Shown here one piece after another: positions 35,801 through 43,269 of a stretch of DNA of 64,000 nucleotides; positions within the stretch are counted from its first letter, which is position 1, and every line of letters begins with the position of its first letter. Below the pieces are notes generated by a model that saw only the letters and a program-made list of their open reading frames with translations, did no database searches and was not told the DNA's origin. The stretch lies in NCBI GenBank assembly GCA_024734495.1, contig JALMQS010000187.1:6531499-6595498 (forward strand), read 5' to 3'. This DNA comes from Forficula auricularia. Taxonomy: Eukaryota; Arthropoda; Insecta; Dermaptera; Forficulidae. A program made the position numbers and the translations under genes.

Positions 35801-38800
35801 TAAATATTTATAAATATTATGTGGATGATAACGAAAGTAGAATTATATAGAGCAGAGGTGGGGAACCTGTGGCCTTTTTGAGTTTCTTATGTGGCCTCGA
35901 AATGAATTTGAAATAAAGAAAAACTGAATTTAAAATAAAAAAAAAATGAATTTGAACAGCAATAAGTTTAGAAAAGTTACATTTATCGGTATTGAAACTT
36001 TTGGGGCCTCCTTTGTTACTGCTATTTTAAATGTGGCCTCTCAGGATAAAAAGGTTCCCCAGCTCTTATATAGAGTGTTTCCTATGTATACCCTCTGAGT
36101 GGTACAAATACCCAGTATAGAGATACAGATATGGGTAAGTAAAAATTAAAGAGAAAAAGAGCATTAATTTAAAAAACAATTAAACACAAGGATGTTATTT
36201 TTTCTATTATAATATATATTAAAACAATAATTACTTACGAAAAAATATTTATGTTAGTAACATTATTTTTAGAGGCCATTCATAAAACACGTTCGCATCA
36301 TGGGGAGAGGGGACAGATATAACCTAACGTTACATAGCTGACGAAGAATGAGGAGGGGATGAGAGCAAACGTGACGTCACATTTTTTTTTTTTTATGATA
36401 ATGATGAGAGAAGGAGTTACACCAAAAAAGGTGCAACCCCTAAAGGCCTGGGTTGGCCCCTCCATCGTGAAAAGAAGAAGAAAGAATTTTATGGGTTGGG
36501 CGGGGGTCGAAGGTATCTTTGGATACGGGTCTTAAAGAGCTGAAGGCTATAAGTCGCGGGAAAGATGGTGGCAGGGAGCGAGTTCCAGTCTCTGGAGGTC
36601 AAAGGGATAAAAGAGTTGGCGAAAGCGCTTGTTCGACTTTTATCCAATTTGACAGCGAAGGGGTGCTGAGCGTTAGAAAACCGCATGGATACATCAATTT
36701 CATTTTTATTCTTTTAACAACTTTATTTTTTTCTTTTACTTTTACTAGGTGAAATAAAGTAACAGTTAAGCTAAGTGAACACTATGATTTTTAAACTTGA
36801 TTTTTGGTTTTAAAAAATTATGATTTTGTACTCACAAAACTTATTTTACTAGAAAATCATAAGATGGTGTCATCTATTAAATCCGATGGAATGGAATATT
36901 TTAATTATATGTCAGAGGGTTTGTTTTTCACCCCTCGGGAATCGAACCTGAGGGGGTGAAAAACAACCCCTCTGACATATAATTAACAGGTGAGCCAGAT
37001 GGCCCGGATTGCTGTTATCTGGCACTCGGGTTCGATTCTCGAGGGGTGAAAACAACCCCTCTGACATATAATTAAAAATATTCCATTCCATCGGTTTTAA
37101 TAGATGACACCATCTTATGATTTTCTAGTAAATTTGAATCTATTACCATCGACAAATTAATATCTTTCATATTCAAACTTATTTTATTTTATATAAATAT
37201 TATTTCAATGAATATAAATATATTACTGAAATTTATACAATTTATCATTCAATCTTCGATTTAAGAAAGGGGGGGGTGTTCGAGATGTAATGATATATAG
37301 GAAGACTGATAAATGTGATGAACTGTGACAGAGTGGAGGGGGTCGAAAATGCCTCTATTTGGAGTGACGTATTTTATGGACGGTCCCTAATGAATATATT
37401 TAAAAAATATCAAAAACTTACCTCCAGAATATCCTGTATATTTTATTGATGTTACTTAAAATATAAAATAAAACAGAAGATGATGCGGATCATGCGAAAA
37501 AACAAAAAAAAAATCAAATCAAAAATATAGCAAAAAGCATAAGTAAAGTAATTTGCATGATAAATTAATTATTATTTCACTTTAAATAATGTAATTAAAA
37601 CAGTGCTTTGAGAGCTAAAATACAGTACACAGTGAATTTAAAAATTGAATCATTTATTAGAATAAAAACTCACAATGTGAAGAAGTCGGATCTTCTTCAT
37701 GAATGGAACGCTCCGTTACAGTACCGGTTGTTCGAATGTCAATCATATCATCGTCTGAACTTACAGAAACTTTACGATTATTTTGCCCTTGTCCGTTTAC
37801 AAACTGAAATCAAGTAAAAGATCAAATAAGAGCTGATGTATTCTTAACATCGGTTGAATTTCTGCTAGAATAATTGTTGAAACAGTGTCGTAAGAAATAA
37901 AATAAAATATTATTACCCATTCTACTGTCCTTTTTATTCCCATTTTACAACAAATATAAACAGATGGTTCTAAATGATGAAATGGAAATAATGTAATTCG
38001 AAAAAAATAATCCCAAATTGGGATTTTTTACATATCTTTATTTTCAAAGGCCCAAAAAGGGATTTTTAAAAATCAAGTCTGCGTGTGAATGGTGTGTGTG
38101 TGTGTGTGTATGTGTTACCAATTTTCCGGGTAAATTGTTGAGTCAATAATTTATAGATTTTAACTAAAAAGTAAAAAAAGGGACAAGGGCTATTATTATT
38201 TTTTTTTATACAATTTCTCAAAAAAGGCTCTAAAGAAACTAAAATATTTAAGTGACCAAAAGGTTTACATGGTCAACAAAAAGCCACTTAAAAATAGCTT
38301 TATCTTAAAATTATATCTAAAACAATTATTAAAATTATTTTCCATTTAAAAACATTATTTATTCGTGAACATTTGATTCCCTGCAAAGACTCTCTCACTA
38401 TGTCACTACCCTCTATTAAGTAAAATAAGAGTAACCAAATCTAGGTTCATTGCGAGCTTCTATGTTGAATGAAGAAAAAATGATTTTTTTGAGATATTAT
38501 ATATCTCATGAGAAATTGTAATTATCGATTACACATTTTAATGAGATAAACTCATCAAAATACAAAATGTTTCGACACCTAGTTCTGCAGTCGATTAATA
38601 GACTTCCTCTACCATTTGAAAAAGACCCGAGAACTAGGTGTCGTCACCTCATGCATTCTGATGTTGATGTTAATGGCAAACTTTACAGTAGTCAATCAAA
38701 AATAGATACTGTTACTCTCGACCTAGACAAACTGAATAAATGGGGCTCTCAAAATTTAGTTAACTTTAATGCAAACAAGACTCAATGTTGTCTAATTTCT

Positions 38801-41800
38801 AGACGCGAAAACAAAAATTTCCCTGATATCAACTTCGATTCGAATACCCTGAAAATGTGTGACAGCCTATCCATGTTAGGCGTCTCTGTCGCATCTGACC
38901 TGGCTTGGAATGAACACATCTCTGTGGCGAAATCTGCAGCAAGGAAGATTGCCTACTTATTCAGGTCCAAGCGATTTTTCAAGCCCCTACATCTTCTCAC
39001 CATCTACAAGGCCCAAATCCGCCCCTGTCTCGAATACGCTCGCATCTATGGAGAGAAGCCTCTAAATATTCTCTTGCTGCCCTGGATGCAATTCAGAAAC
39101 GAGCCGTCAGGCTAATTGACAATTCTACCCTCCCCGACTCCCTCGACTCGCTAGCTCATCGAGGAAATGTCTCTGCCCTTTTCCTTTTCTATAGATACTA
39201 TCACGGCAGGTGCTCTGATGAGATAAAATCAGTAATTCACCCCAAAGCATGCTTTGCGTGTAGCACGCGTTTTGCCGACACCCAACACTCTTTCGCGGTC
39301 AAATTAGAAAAGTGCCGGACCACTTCATTCCCCAATAAGTATATCCCCCATGACTTCAAGGAACTGGAACTCTCTCCCAGCCTCCATCTTCCCTAGCACT
39401 TATAATCTTCAAACCTTCAAAACCCGAGTGCATAAACACCTACGTCTCCACCCTCTCACTTAATCAACTTTCCATTCTCTTCGATAATGCAAGGGTCTTT
39501 CGAGATACATAGGAGCTGCATCTTTACTGGTGCGCCCCTTCTTAAAAAAAAAGGAGACAAGAAGGTTTCTTCGTTAAACTTTTTAAACCTTGAAGGAGAG
39601 AAGATCCTCAGAAAAGTCATATATTTAAGAGAATAAAAATGACGTTCTAATAAATTATTTTATTCGGAATTCGTAGTTTTCATTATCCTTGGGCTGACTT
39701 TTCATCAAGTCGCAAATGGGGAAAATACACTAATCTAGGTCTTGTCCATATCTTTCGCGTTTCGCCCTCTAAAATATCCCTTAGCAATCTCCCGAGTCCT
39801 ATTATCTGGGCTCTTATCCTCTTCAAATTCTTCTACACACAGTGTTTTCTTTTTTCTAATTTTTCCAACAACTTTCTCGTCTGTTATTCAATACAGGCAT
39901 AATAAATAAATAAATGATTACTTTAAAATTCTTTTGTACCTAATAATGAATTTATCTTATTAAAAATGTGCAGTCTAGGTGGTTTCAGCAGGAACTTCTC
40001 ATTTGATAAACAGTTCAAATAATAATAAAAATTGAGTGAAATTGCGAGGTAGCTTTCACAAAAAAAAGAACCAACACCTATCTCTTTAAGTTCAAACATT
40101 AAAGCATTATATCTGCAATTAGTATTTTGGAAAATATCATTTTTACTCTGTTTATCCCAAGAGGCTTTTTGTAGATCTTGTAAACTTGTGTTCACAAAAA
40201 TTCTTGTATCAAAACGTTAGTAGTTTTTGAAATACTTTGAAAAACCTAGAATAAGCTGATCACTCCTCAAGGAACGAATTTACATCACAAATTTGAATTA
40301 TGTAAACTTTAATAAATTCCATTAAAAAAATAACATGATAAATCATACTTAATAATAGAAATTCATCTTTTGTAGTAGACCACCATTTTTAGATTATAAG
40401 ATAAATCAAATATTAAAATTTTGTTTGTGTAGTGGGGAGAGAGTGACATTTATCCCCTGTTTTTGTCCAACAGCTATCTTCTTCCCAAGAATAGATAGAT
40501 AGTCGAATTTCTCAAGTGCTGTGATTATTGTGAATTAAAAATTTTTAATATAATATGTAGTTCAAATGCTGACAGAAGAAGACTCTAAATTTTTAAGGAA
40601 ATAACAAGAAGTTGTCATCTACCGAGATGGAATGGATTTAATTATATATTAGAAGGGTTGAGTTCATATCCTTGGGAAATAAGCAATCTTGGCATTTAGC
40701 TACGCAGTGAGGCGAACGCTTGTGACATATGATGAAATGGAATGACGTTTCCCAATATAAAAGTTTAAATTGTAGTAGATTCTAAATTTCTAAGAAAATT
40801 ACAAGAGGTTGTCATCTATAGATCTATCTGGGATTCGATTCCCGAAAAAGTGAACACAACCCTTCTGATATATAATTAAAAATAATCTATTTTCCATCTT
40901 GGATCTAGTCGATAACTCTGCATATTTTCTTAAAAAAAAAAAAATATTGAGATAACTTATTTTTTTAAAGATAGAATGAAATTATCATAGAGTAATATAG
41001 AGTGGAAGGCTACCGTATATAGAAAAAGTGCTCTCTAGCAACTGCAGGGCGAAAACTCTTAGTTCTCAAGAGTTATCCAAAGATCATAGAACATTCAAAG
41101 CCTTTGTCATAGATAAAAGATACATACCCTTTATGATATTATATATATAAGGGTATTTTTTACTCTTGATAATGTCACCAAAATTTTCCCCGAAGAGAAC
41201 GGTTTCCCCCATTTTATTGCACAATGGCTTTGCCCTTGTCTCGCCAGAGAGCTCTGTAACTCGTATACGCTAAAATACATTGGCTCCTTATGGAGCCTTC
41301 CACTCTATATTACTCTATGGAAATTATTTAAAATTGATTAAATCAACACTATTATATTTTAAATGTGAAAATAGGGTCACCGTTAAATCTAATATTCTTT
41401 ATAGATGTTAAATAAAATTATGGCCAATATCTAGGTGTAATATATCTAGCAGCTGCCAGCCTATCTGAATTTCACATTGGTCCACGAAATCCCTGACCAT
41501 GAGACTCGAATTAGAGACGATATATTTATTGAGAGGGCGAGGAAAGAGGGCACAAGAAATTCATTATATTTTAGAGGACTTGAGGAATTTAATTCTTTAC
41601 CAGCTGAAGTGAGAAATGCATCAAGTTGATTCAATTTAAGAACCAAATGCGGATATATCTTAAGAGGGACAGTTGAACATTTCTATTAAGAAATATTATA
41701 ACTTTAGTATTAAGATTTGTAAATATTGTAATATATAAGTATGTATGAAAAATACATTTAAATATAAATAAATTAAAAATAAAAATAAAATATTTATCAA

Positions 41801-42480
41801 GCCTTCCGCCGAAGTTTTGGATTCTTATTGGTATCTTTCTTAAGAATAGAGGCTAGTTGATAAATATTAAAACTTCTAAGAAATTTTTGTCATTCAATTA
41901 GAACGTATTTACAACTTTCCAAGGCAAGGAAGTAAGATTGGAATGCCTTGGAAAGTTGTTAATACGTTTGAAATGAATGACAAAAATTTCTTGAAAATTT
42001 TAAAATTCATCAACTAGCCTCTGCTCTGAAAGAAGGATACCGTTGAAAATCCGAAACGTCAATGGAAGGCTAAATAAAATTATTACACCAAGATATTGGC
42101 CACAATTTTATTTATCATCCATAAAGAATATTTTCATAAAGAATATTTTTATTTATGTATTGTGAATTATTTATTCAAACCTTGACTTGACTCACAAATG
42201 TCACAATCAAAGAAGGCATGTTGTCTTAAGTTAGGATAAATAAATTCTTATCAAAAGAGATAGTTTAATTACAAGTAATTAACATGTTAAACCAGAATGA
42301 TAAAAAAATAAAGAAATTTATTCTTCTTTGTGATATTATATTAAAAATATGTTATTGAATTAAAAAAAAATGAGGTTAGAAATGGAAGAAATGTTCAATT
42401 ACCTGATCTCCTGTGGCTTGGTATGTCGAAGGAAAATTCATCGGAATTGACCCATGATTTTTTAAAGGAGCTTTTTCCAT
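17778..42480 (-). CDS. ClC-c: ClC-3/4/5-type chloride/proton exchanger, 17 coding exons (whole coding span)
   Basis: This gene codes for an endosomal/lysosomal 2Cl-/H+ exchanger of the ClC-3/4/5 branch. In that family the protein acidifies and loads chloride into endosomes. Joining 17 exons by GT-AG splice sites gives about 832 residues, normal for the branch. Seen in order: a variable acidic N-terminus (1-95), the conserved DDFHTIDW block (about 104-111), the membrane region, GSGIPE (256-261), GKEGP with the gating glutamate near 300, the proton glutamate at the end of FSLEE near 357, the pore tyrosine in [10 protein letters not shown] near 590, then two CBS domains (about 670-735 and 765-825). 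Leucine after GKEGP is replaced by methionine. All exon phases agree except exon 5 to exon 6, which lacks one base, so residue numbers after 138 assume it is restored. The symbol follows the Drosophila orthologue. Family assignment is very secure; the first four exons are less so. Confidence 0.93.
19001..19214 (-). CDS. ClC-c: ClC exon 16 (residues 732-802, CBS linker and CBS2)
   Basis: The exon encodes [20 protein letters not shown], a glycine/asparagine/proline linker, then [20 protein letters not shown] and [15 protein letters not shown], the second CBS domain. It ends CATCATGG|GTATGT. Confidence 0.95.
19360..19445 (+). repeat. tRNA-like SINE fragment
   Basis: GGTCTCAAGGGTCTGACTAG and, 45 bp on, GGGTTCGACTCCCGAGGGG resemble pol III A- and B-boxes. 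It lacks a foldable acceptor stem, so I read it as a SINE head, not a tRNA gene. Intron between ClC exons 15 and 16. Confidence 0.5.
19576..19739 (-). CDS. ClC-c: ClC exon 15 (residues 677-731, CBS1)
   Basis: The exon encodes [40 protein letters not shown] and [10 protein letters not shown], the main part of the first CBS domain. In ClC-5, CBS domains bind adenine nucleotides and modulate transport. Phase 2 in, phase 1 out. Confidence 0.95.
20733..20943 (-). CDS. ClC-c: ClC exon 14 (residues 607-676, last helix and start of CBS1)
   Basis: The exon encodes [20 protein letters not shown], then [20 protein letters not shown] and the linker to [11 protein letters not shown]. It joins the last membrane helix to the cytosolic CBS region. 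The intron upstream carries a broken mariner-type transposase. Confidence 0.95.
21055..21910 (+). pseudogene. Broken mariner/Tc1-type transposase
   Basis: Plus-strand fragments in different frames read [20 protein letters not shown] (N-terminal helix-turn-helix like), then around 21500-21590 degenerate wording of the central catalytic domain, and at 21601-21642 [14 protein letters not shown], the block around the third catalytic aspartate in mariner-type transposases. Frameshifts and stops abound. Intron between ClC exons 13 and 14. Confidence 0.75.
21968..22138 (-). CDS. ClC-c: ClC exon 13 (residues 550-606, pore tyrosine)
   Basis: The exon encodes [20 protein letters not shown], then [20 protein letters not shown] and LGGVTRMT. 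The tyrosine of [10 protein letters not shown] (near 590) corresponds to the inner-gate tyrosine that contacts the central chloride in ClC proteins. Phase 1 in and out. Confidence 0.96.
22207..22385 (-). CDS. ClC-c: ClC exon 12 (residues 490-549)
   Basis: The exon encodes [20 protein letters not shown], a membrane helix, and [19 protein letters not shown]. The GxFIP-type motif near the end (GLFIPSL) is the third part of the ClC anion pathway. Phase 2 in, phase 1 out. Confidence 0.96.
22448..22662 (-). CDS. ClC-c: ClC exon 11 (residues 419-489)
   Basis: The exon encodes [20 protein letters not shown], then [20 protein letters not shown] and CGLSNTDLL. It leaves in phase 2 and is separated from exon 12 by a 62-nt intron. 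The long intron upstream (2.65 kb) carries a foldback element and a LINE remnant. Confidence 0.96.
22800..23450. mobile_element. Foldback element with about 200-bp arms
   Basis: The left arm (22805-23010) and right arm (23210-23446) are inverted copies (GCAACTGAGTTGTATTATCG against its complement; GCACAGAGACCAAAATAAAA likewise). The spacer holds a 45-bp direct repeat (about 23094 and 23162). The right arm carries an extra 38-bp perfect palindrome. Intron between ClC exons 10 and 11. Confidence 0.75.
23384..23421. repeat. Perfect 38-bp palindrome
   Basis: The half-site GGTAGGTTTCACATTAAGA is followed at once by its exact complement, with no spacer. The opposite arm of the foldback element lacks it (GGTACC there), so it is an insertion flanked by TA. 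Confidence 0.85.
23640..24060 (-). pseudogene. LINE RT C-terminal remnant
   Basis: Minus-strand reading gives [20 protein letters not shown] and, further on, [20 protein letters not shown] and NVKRYLFS, wording typical of the tail of CR1/jockey-type reverse transcriptases. Stops interrupt it. Same strand as the surrounding ClC gene. Confidence 0.65.
24965..25255. repeat. Dispersed repeat related to 54225-54470
   Basis: It shares AACGAAATTTTCTCTGGAGA, CTGAAGAAGGAGGGAAGAAT and the CAAACGTCGGTTTG end with the copy in the last rno intron, but in altered order and orientation. Intron between ClC exons 10 and 11. Confidence 0.6.
25318..25500 (-). CDS. ClC-c: ClC exon 10 (residues 358-418)
   Basis: The exon is phase 0-0 and encodes [39 protein letters not shown] and [18 protein letters not shown]. 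This is membrane core typical of ClC-3/4/5. Splice sites are TTATTTAG and GTAAGT. Confidence 0.96.
25569..25708 (-). CDS. ClC-c: ClC exon 9 (residues 311-357, proton glutamate)
   Basis: The exon encodes [20 protein letters not shown] and [18 protein letters not shown] and ends FSLEE|. The second glutamate of that pair lies 57 residues after the gating glutamate, the same spacing as E211/E268 in human ClC-5. It is therefore the internal proton glutamate of an exchanger. A 68-nt intron follows. Confidence 0.96.
26015..26080. repeat. Short copy of a dispersed repeat end
   Basis: GCTCGGTAATTTTTTGCTTG, then AGTTAAAAGCGATATATTAA, matches the ends of the tandem units at 15343-16060. It lies in the intron between ClC exons 8 and 9; the rest of that intron (25709-27132) shows nothing else I can name. 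Confidence 0.55.
27133..27280 (-). CDS. ClC-c: ClC exon 8 (residues 262-310, GKEGP gating motif)
   Basis: The exon encodes [19 protein letters not shown], then [15 protein letters not shown]. The glutamate of GKEGP (near residue 300) is the external gating glutamate that couples chloride and proton movement in this family. Its presence marks an exchanger. Methionine replaces the usual leucine after GKEGP. Confidence 0.96.
28399..28560 (-). CDS. ClC-c: ClC exon 7 (residues 208-261, GSGIPE motif)
   Basis: The exon is phase 0-0 and codes for [10 protein letters not shown], a membrane helix, and [20 protein letters not shown] is the first anion-binding signature of ClC exchangers; its serine contacts the central chloride in known structures. 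The exon ends exactly after the glutamate. Confidence 0.96.
28626..28831 (-). CDS. ClC-c: ClC exon 6 (residues 139-207)
   Basis: This exon encodes [15 protein letters not shown], the first membrane helix, then [20 protein letters not shown] and the lumenal loop with EQCCWSSNE. The exon enters with two bases of a glycine codon after TTTCAG and ends CAG|GTAGAT in phase 0. It is separated from exon 7 by a 65-nt intron. Confidence 0.95.
29745..30360. repeat. Repeat with minisatellite-like units and GTCTGTCTGT tract
   Basis: This stretch contains AAATTTTGTATACATAATCT units at about 30195 and 30315, the reverse complement of the tandem units at 1265-1605. The part around 29790-29900 (CCTGTCTGTATGTCTGTCTG) resembles 10330-10450. 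Both ends belong to one dispersed family. Confidence 0.6.
30360..30655. repeat. G-rich, strand-asymmetric block
   Basis: About 290 bp of almost pure G/C with G on the plus strand (repeated GGGGTG, GGTGCGGG units) ends in CTAGCAAGAGGGCCGCC and CAGCTAGT. C-rich relatives with CTCTTGCTAACCAGGG or TAGCTGCGACCCC occur at 8850-9000 and 43140-43262, so it is a dispersed repeat. Intron between ClC exons 5 and 6. Confidence 0.6.
30827..30972 (-). CDS. ClC-c: ClC exon 5 (residues 90-138)
   Basis: This exon encodes [20 protein letters not shown] followed by [15 protein letters not shown] and DSICDLIK, the conserved cytosolic block just before the first membrane helix of ClC-3/4/5 proteins. The acceptor is ATGACAG and the donor is AAG|GTTTGT. 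As written, the exon ends in phase 0, while exon 6 requires phase 1, so one base is missing at this junction. An ATG overlaps the acceptor and could start a shorter isoform. Confidence 0.92.
31889..32806. mobile_element. 918-bp foldback element, TA-flanked
   Basis: Arms of about 285 bp (31889-32175 and 32525-32806) are inverted copies; the ends carry CAAGAGCCCACGACTGCC and are flanked by TA. The spacer holds two partial repeats with GATTTTAAGTCGATTC. A shorter relative lies at 7267-7740. No coding capacity. Confidence 0.78.
32921..33114 (+). mobile_element. tRNA-derived SINE with 11-bp target duplication
   Basis: The head has GTCGGGTAGGCTAGGCGG and a good B-box (GAGTTCGAATCC); the body ends in a long A-rich tail. 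AAATAAAATGC flanks it at 32910-32920 and 33115-33125. A second copy is at 14568-14741. Confidence 0.88.
33261..33416. mobile_element. 156-bp Harbinger-type MITE, TAA duplication, nested
   Basis: The ends are inverted repeats of about 50 bp starting GGGCCGGTTGTATGTCGCAA, flanked by TAA at 33258-33260 and 33417-33419. The uninterrupted site can be read in the related repeat near 500-515 (ACTAAGTAAGATCC), confirming the boundaries. Confidence 0.9.
34348..34374 (-). CDS. ClC-c: ClC exon 4, 27-nt microexon (residues 81-89)
   Basis: The microexon lies between TTTCAAG and GTAAGC and is phase 1-1. It adds GVTFQGMQ between exons 3 and 5. Its length is a multiple of three, so it is a possible cassette exon. 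It lies within about 6.6 kb of transposon-rich sequence separating exons 3 and 5. Confidence 0.65.
34560..34690 (-). repeat. tRNA-like SINE fragment
   Basis: On the minus strand GGGAATGGTAGTTCAGTTGG, TTAGAGCTTCGCG and GGGTCTTAGGTTC follow in order, as in a tRNA with anticodon-stem and T-arm parts. The B-box is damaged (GGTTCTTTTGTTC) and no closing acceptor strand is seen. Intron between ClC exons 3 and 4, just outside exon 4. Confidence 0.5.
35164..35352. mobile_element. Harbinger-type MITE, TTA duplication
   Basis: Ends GGGCCAGTTGTATGTCGGTT and, reversed, GGACCAGTTGTATGTCGGTT are flanked by TTA on both sides. The 3-bp TWA duplication is typical of PIF/Harbinger. It shares the inner stretch TCATCTGATTGGCCATCCGA with the copy at 33261-33416. 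Confidence 0.85.
35853..36067. mobile_element. 215-bp nonautonomous hAT element
   Basis: Ends are CAGAGGTGGGGAACCTGTGG and, reversed, AGAGCTGGGGAACC. ATATAGAG flanks both sides (35845-35852 and 36068-36075), the 8-bp duplication of hAT elements. No coding capacity. Intron between ClC exons 3 and 4. Confidence 0.8.
36375..36760 (-). pseudogene. 3' end of the same LINE family
   Basis: Minus-strand frame reads [20 protein letters not shown] and [20 protein letters not shown], the C-terminus of the family seen at 54.5-55.2 kb. The 3' end shares the wording GGAGTTACACCAAAAA and CAACCCCTAAAGGCCTGGGT with that copy. Located in the intron between ClC exons 3 and 4. Confidence 0.78.
36845..37140. repeat. 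Inverted repeat containing a tRNA-like B-box
   Basis: The outer arms (about 36850-36930 and 37060-37130) are inverted copies (AGAAAATCATAAGATGGTGT and its complement). Inside, GGTTCGATTCTCGAGG resembles a pol III B-box. Degenerate relatives are near 24700-24790 and 40615-40925, suggesting a SINE-like family. Confidence 0.6.
37422..37454 (-). CDS. ClC-c: ClC exon 3, 33-nt microexon (residues 70-80)
   Basis: The microexon encodes [11 protein letters not shown] in phase 1-1, between a TTTTAAG acceptor and a strong GTAAGT donor. A second acceptor (TATACAG) inside it would leave only 12 nt, but that version makes a TGA stop when joined to exon 2, so the longer form was chosen. The exon can be skipped without changing frame. 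Confidence 0.6.
37674..37803 (-). CDS. ClC-c: ClC exon 2 (residues 27-69)
   Basis: This exon is 130 nt long, enters in phase 0 after TTTCAG and leaves in phase 1 at T|GTGAGT. It encodes a polar acidic stretch with [11 protein letters not shown] and [13 protein letters not shown]. This resembles the serine/aspartate-rich cytosolic N-terminus of ClC-3, and would be a natural place for sorting or phosphorylation signals (inference). Confidence 0.75.
38567..39470 (+). pseudogene. Non-LTR retrotransposon RT fragment (jockey/CR1-like)
   Basis: Plus-strand translation includes [40 protein letters not shown] and [17 protein letters not shown], then, after frameshifts, [30 protein letters not shown] and [20 protein letters not shown]. 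This is the end of an RT domain plus C-terminal tail. It lies in the 4.6-kb first intron of the ClC gene, opposite to it. Confidence 0.82.
40986..41319. mobile_element. 334-bp MITE, P- or hAT-like, perfect 8-bp target duplication
   Basis: Inverted ends begin CATAGAGTAATATAGAGTGG (about 26 bp, perfect) and GAAATTAT is present on both sides (40978-40985 and 41320-41327). An 8-bp duplication fits hAT or P; ends starting with CA are more like P elements. No coding capacity. In the first ClC intron. Confidence 0.85.
41390..42130. repeat. Inverted-repeat element with an internal LINE remnant
   Basis: Sequences around 41390-41440 and 41800-41925 reappear in inverted order at 41960-42130 (for example AATATTCTTTAT against ATAAAGAATATT, and AAATTTTTGTCATTCA against its complement). 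The left arm is split by the LINE fragment at 41465-41690. Confidence 0.55.
41465..41690 (+). pseudogene. LINE RT C-terminal remnant
   Basis: Plus-strand reading gives [24 protein letters not shown] wording followed by [19 protein letters not shown] and a stop. The [16 protein letters not shown] motif is typical of the tail of insect LINE reverse transcriptases. It lies inside a larger inverted-repeat structure (41390-42130) in the first ClC intron. Confidence 0.6.
42403..42480 (-). CDS. ClC-c: ClC exon 1 (start codon, residues 1-26)
   Basis: This exon codes for 26 residues beginning [10 protein letters not shown] and ending ATGDQ, then a GTAATT donor, phase 0. Upstream the exon continues as 5' UTR to an acceptor (TTACAG) at 42501. 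I chose this ATG because the frame joins without a stop to exon 2. The N-terminus is poorly conserved in the family, so support comes from splice sites and frame, not homology. Confidence 0.7.
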
Positions 42481-42500
42481 AATTTTGGATTTAAAGAATA

Positions 42501-42605
42501 CTGTAATCAAAAAGAAGTAATTAAAAGATTAAATATGACATAATAAACGTTTATGATGGCGTCAATAATCTTCTAGCAGACGACAAGACTTGCAGATTCA
42601 CTTAC
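42501..42605 (-). other. Candidate 105-nt 5' UTR intron of the ClC gene
   Basis: A strong donor (ATG|GTAAGTG, boundary at 42606) and an acceptor (TTACAG, boundary at 42500) enclose 105 nt just upstream of the start codon. The size fits the short introns of this gene. The upstream exon would then run from the promoter to 42606. Splicing creates an ATG-led 13-codon upstream ORF that overlaps the main start out of frame. Confidence 0.5.
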
Positions 42606-42787
42606 CATTTTTTTAAAATAAAATTAAAAAAAAAATAACACTATTCAAAAAACGCTTGCTTGGTCGCTTTTTGAGAAGTGGTTAAAATTAATCAAATATT
42701 TTCGAAAAATTGCCGGTATGTAAGAGGTTTAAAAAATTTGAAATTTTGTGAAAGTTGACTTTAGTTCTGTCATCGTCTCCCATCTGG

Positions 42788-42823
42788 TGAGACTCTACGT
42801 CAGAAGAGTCATGCGCATGCGCA
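42788..42823 (-). promoter_or_regulatory. Candidate ClC promoter elements: NRF1/Ewg palindrome and CRE-like half site
   Basis: TGCGCATGCGCA at 42812-42823 is an exact palindromic NRF1 (insect Ewg) consensus. About 10 bp away, on the ClC strand, is TGACGTAG, a CREB/ATF-like site. Both lie 170-200 bp upstream of the candidate first splice donor, in a locally less AT-rich patch, as expected for a TATA-less housekeeping promoter. Function is inferred from position. Confidence 0.5.
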
Positions 42824-43139
42824 TTAACCCCCCCTGGGAGTAGGGGGAAAAGTGGTATGGCCCTTACCTAACTAATTTATCTAAATAATATTTCAAATAT
42901 ACACTTATCATCAATAAACCGGAAACTCGATCATTTTAAAATAAAATTAATTAAAACAATATGTTATTTATATTTTTGTCCGGGCCGGACCTTAATTCCT
43001 ACGAAGACGGCAAATGAAGGGGGCGTTAAAACGATTGTCAAGTAGTCCATTACAATATACTACACGTTTATTATCATTGAGATGGTGGGTCCCAAAATAT
43101 TGCTTATAGTTAAAAAATGTTTAGAACCGGCTCTGTCTT

Positions 43140-43262
43140 TAGTATCCCTACTAGCTGCGACCCCTGCCTTCGGTGGGTAGTTGCTAGCCAAGAGGCTTCA
43201 CCCCCTGGATCCCCTCCAACGCTCCCTGAACCCTCACCTCTCTTCCAACCCAACCACTCTCC
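43140..43262 (+). repeat. C-rich dispersed repeat fragment
   Basis: TAGCTGCGACCCCTGCCTTC, GTTGCTAGCCAAGAGGCTTC and CCAACCACTCTCCACCAC match the fragment at 8853-9000 (shared CAACCACTCTACACC wording) and the complement of 30360-30655. Confidence 0.55.
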
Positions 43263-43269
43263 ACCACAC

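Noticed and set aside
37422..37433. 12-nt form of ClC exon 3 using the internal TATACAG acceptor
   Set aside because: Joined to exon 2 it creates a TGA stop; the 33-nt form keeps the frame open.
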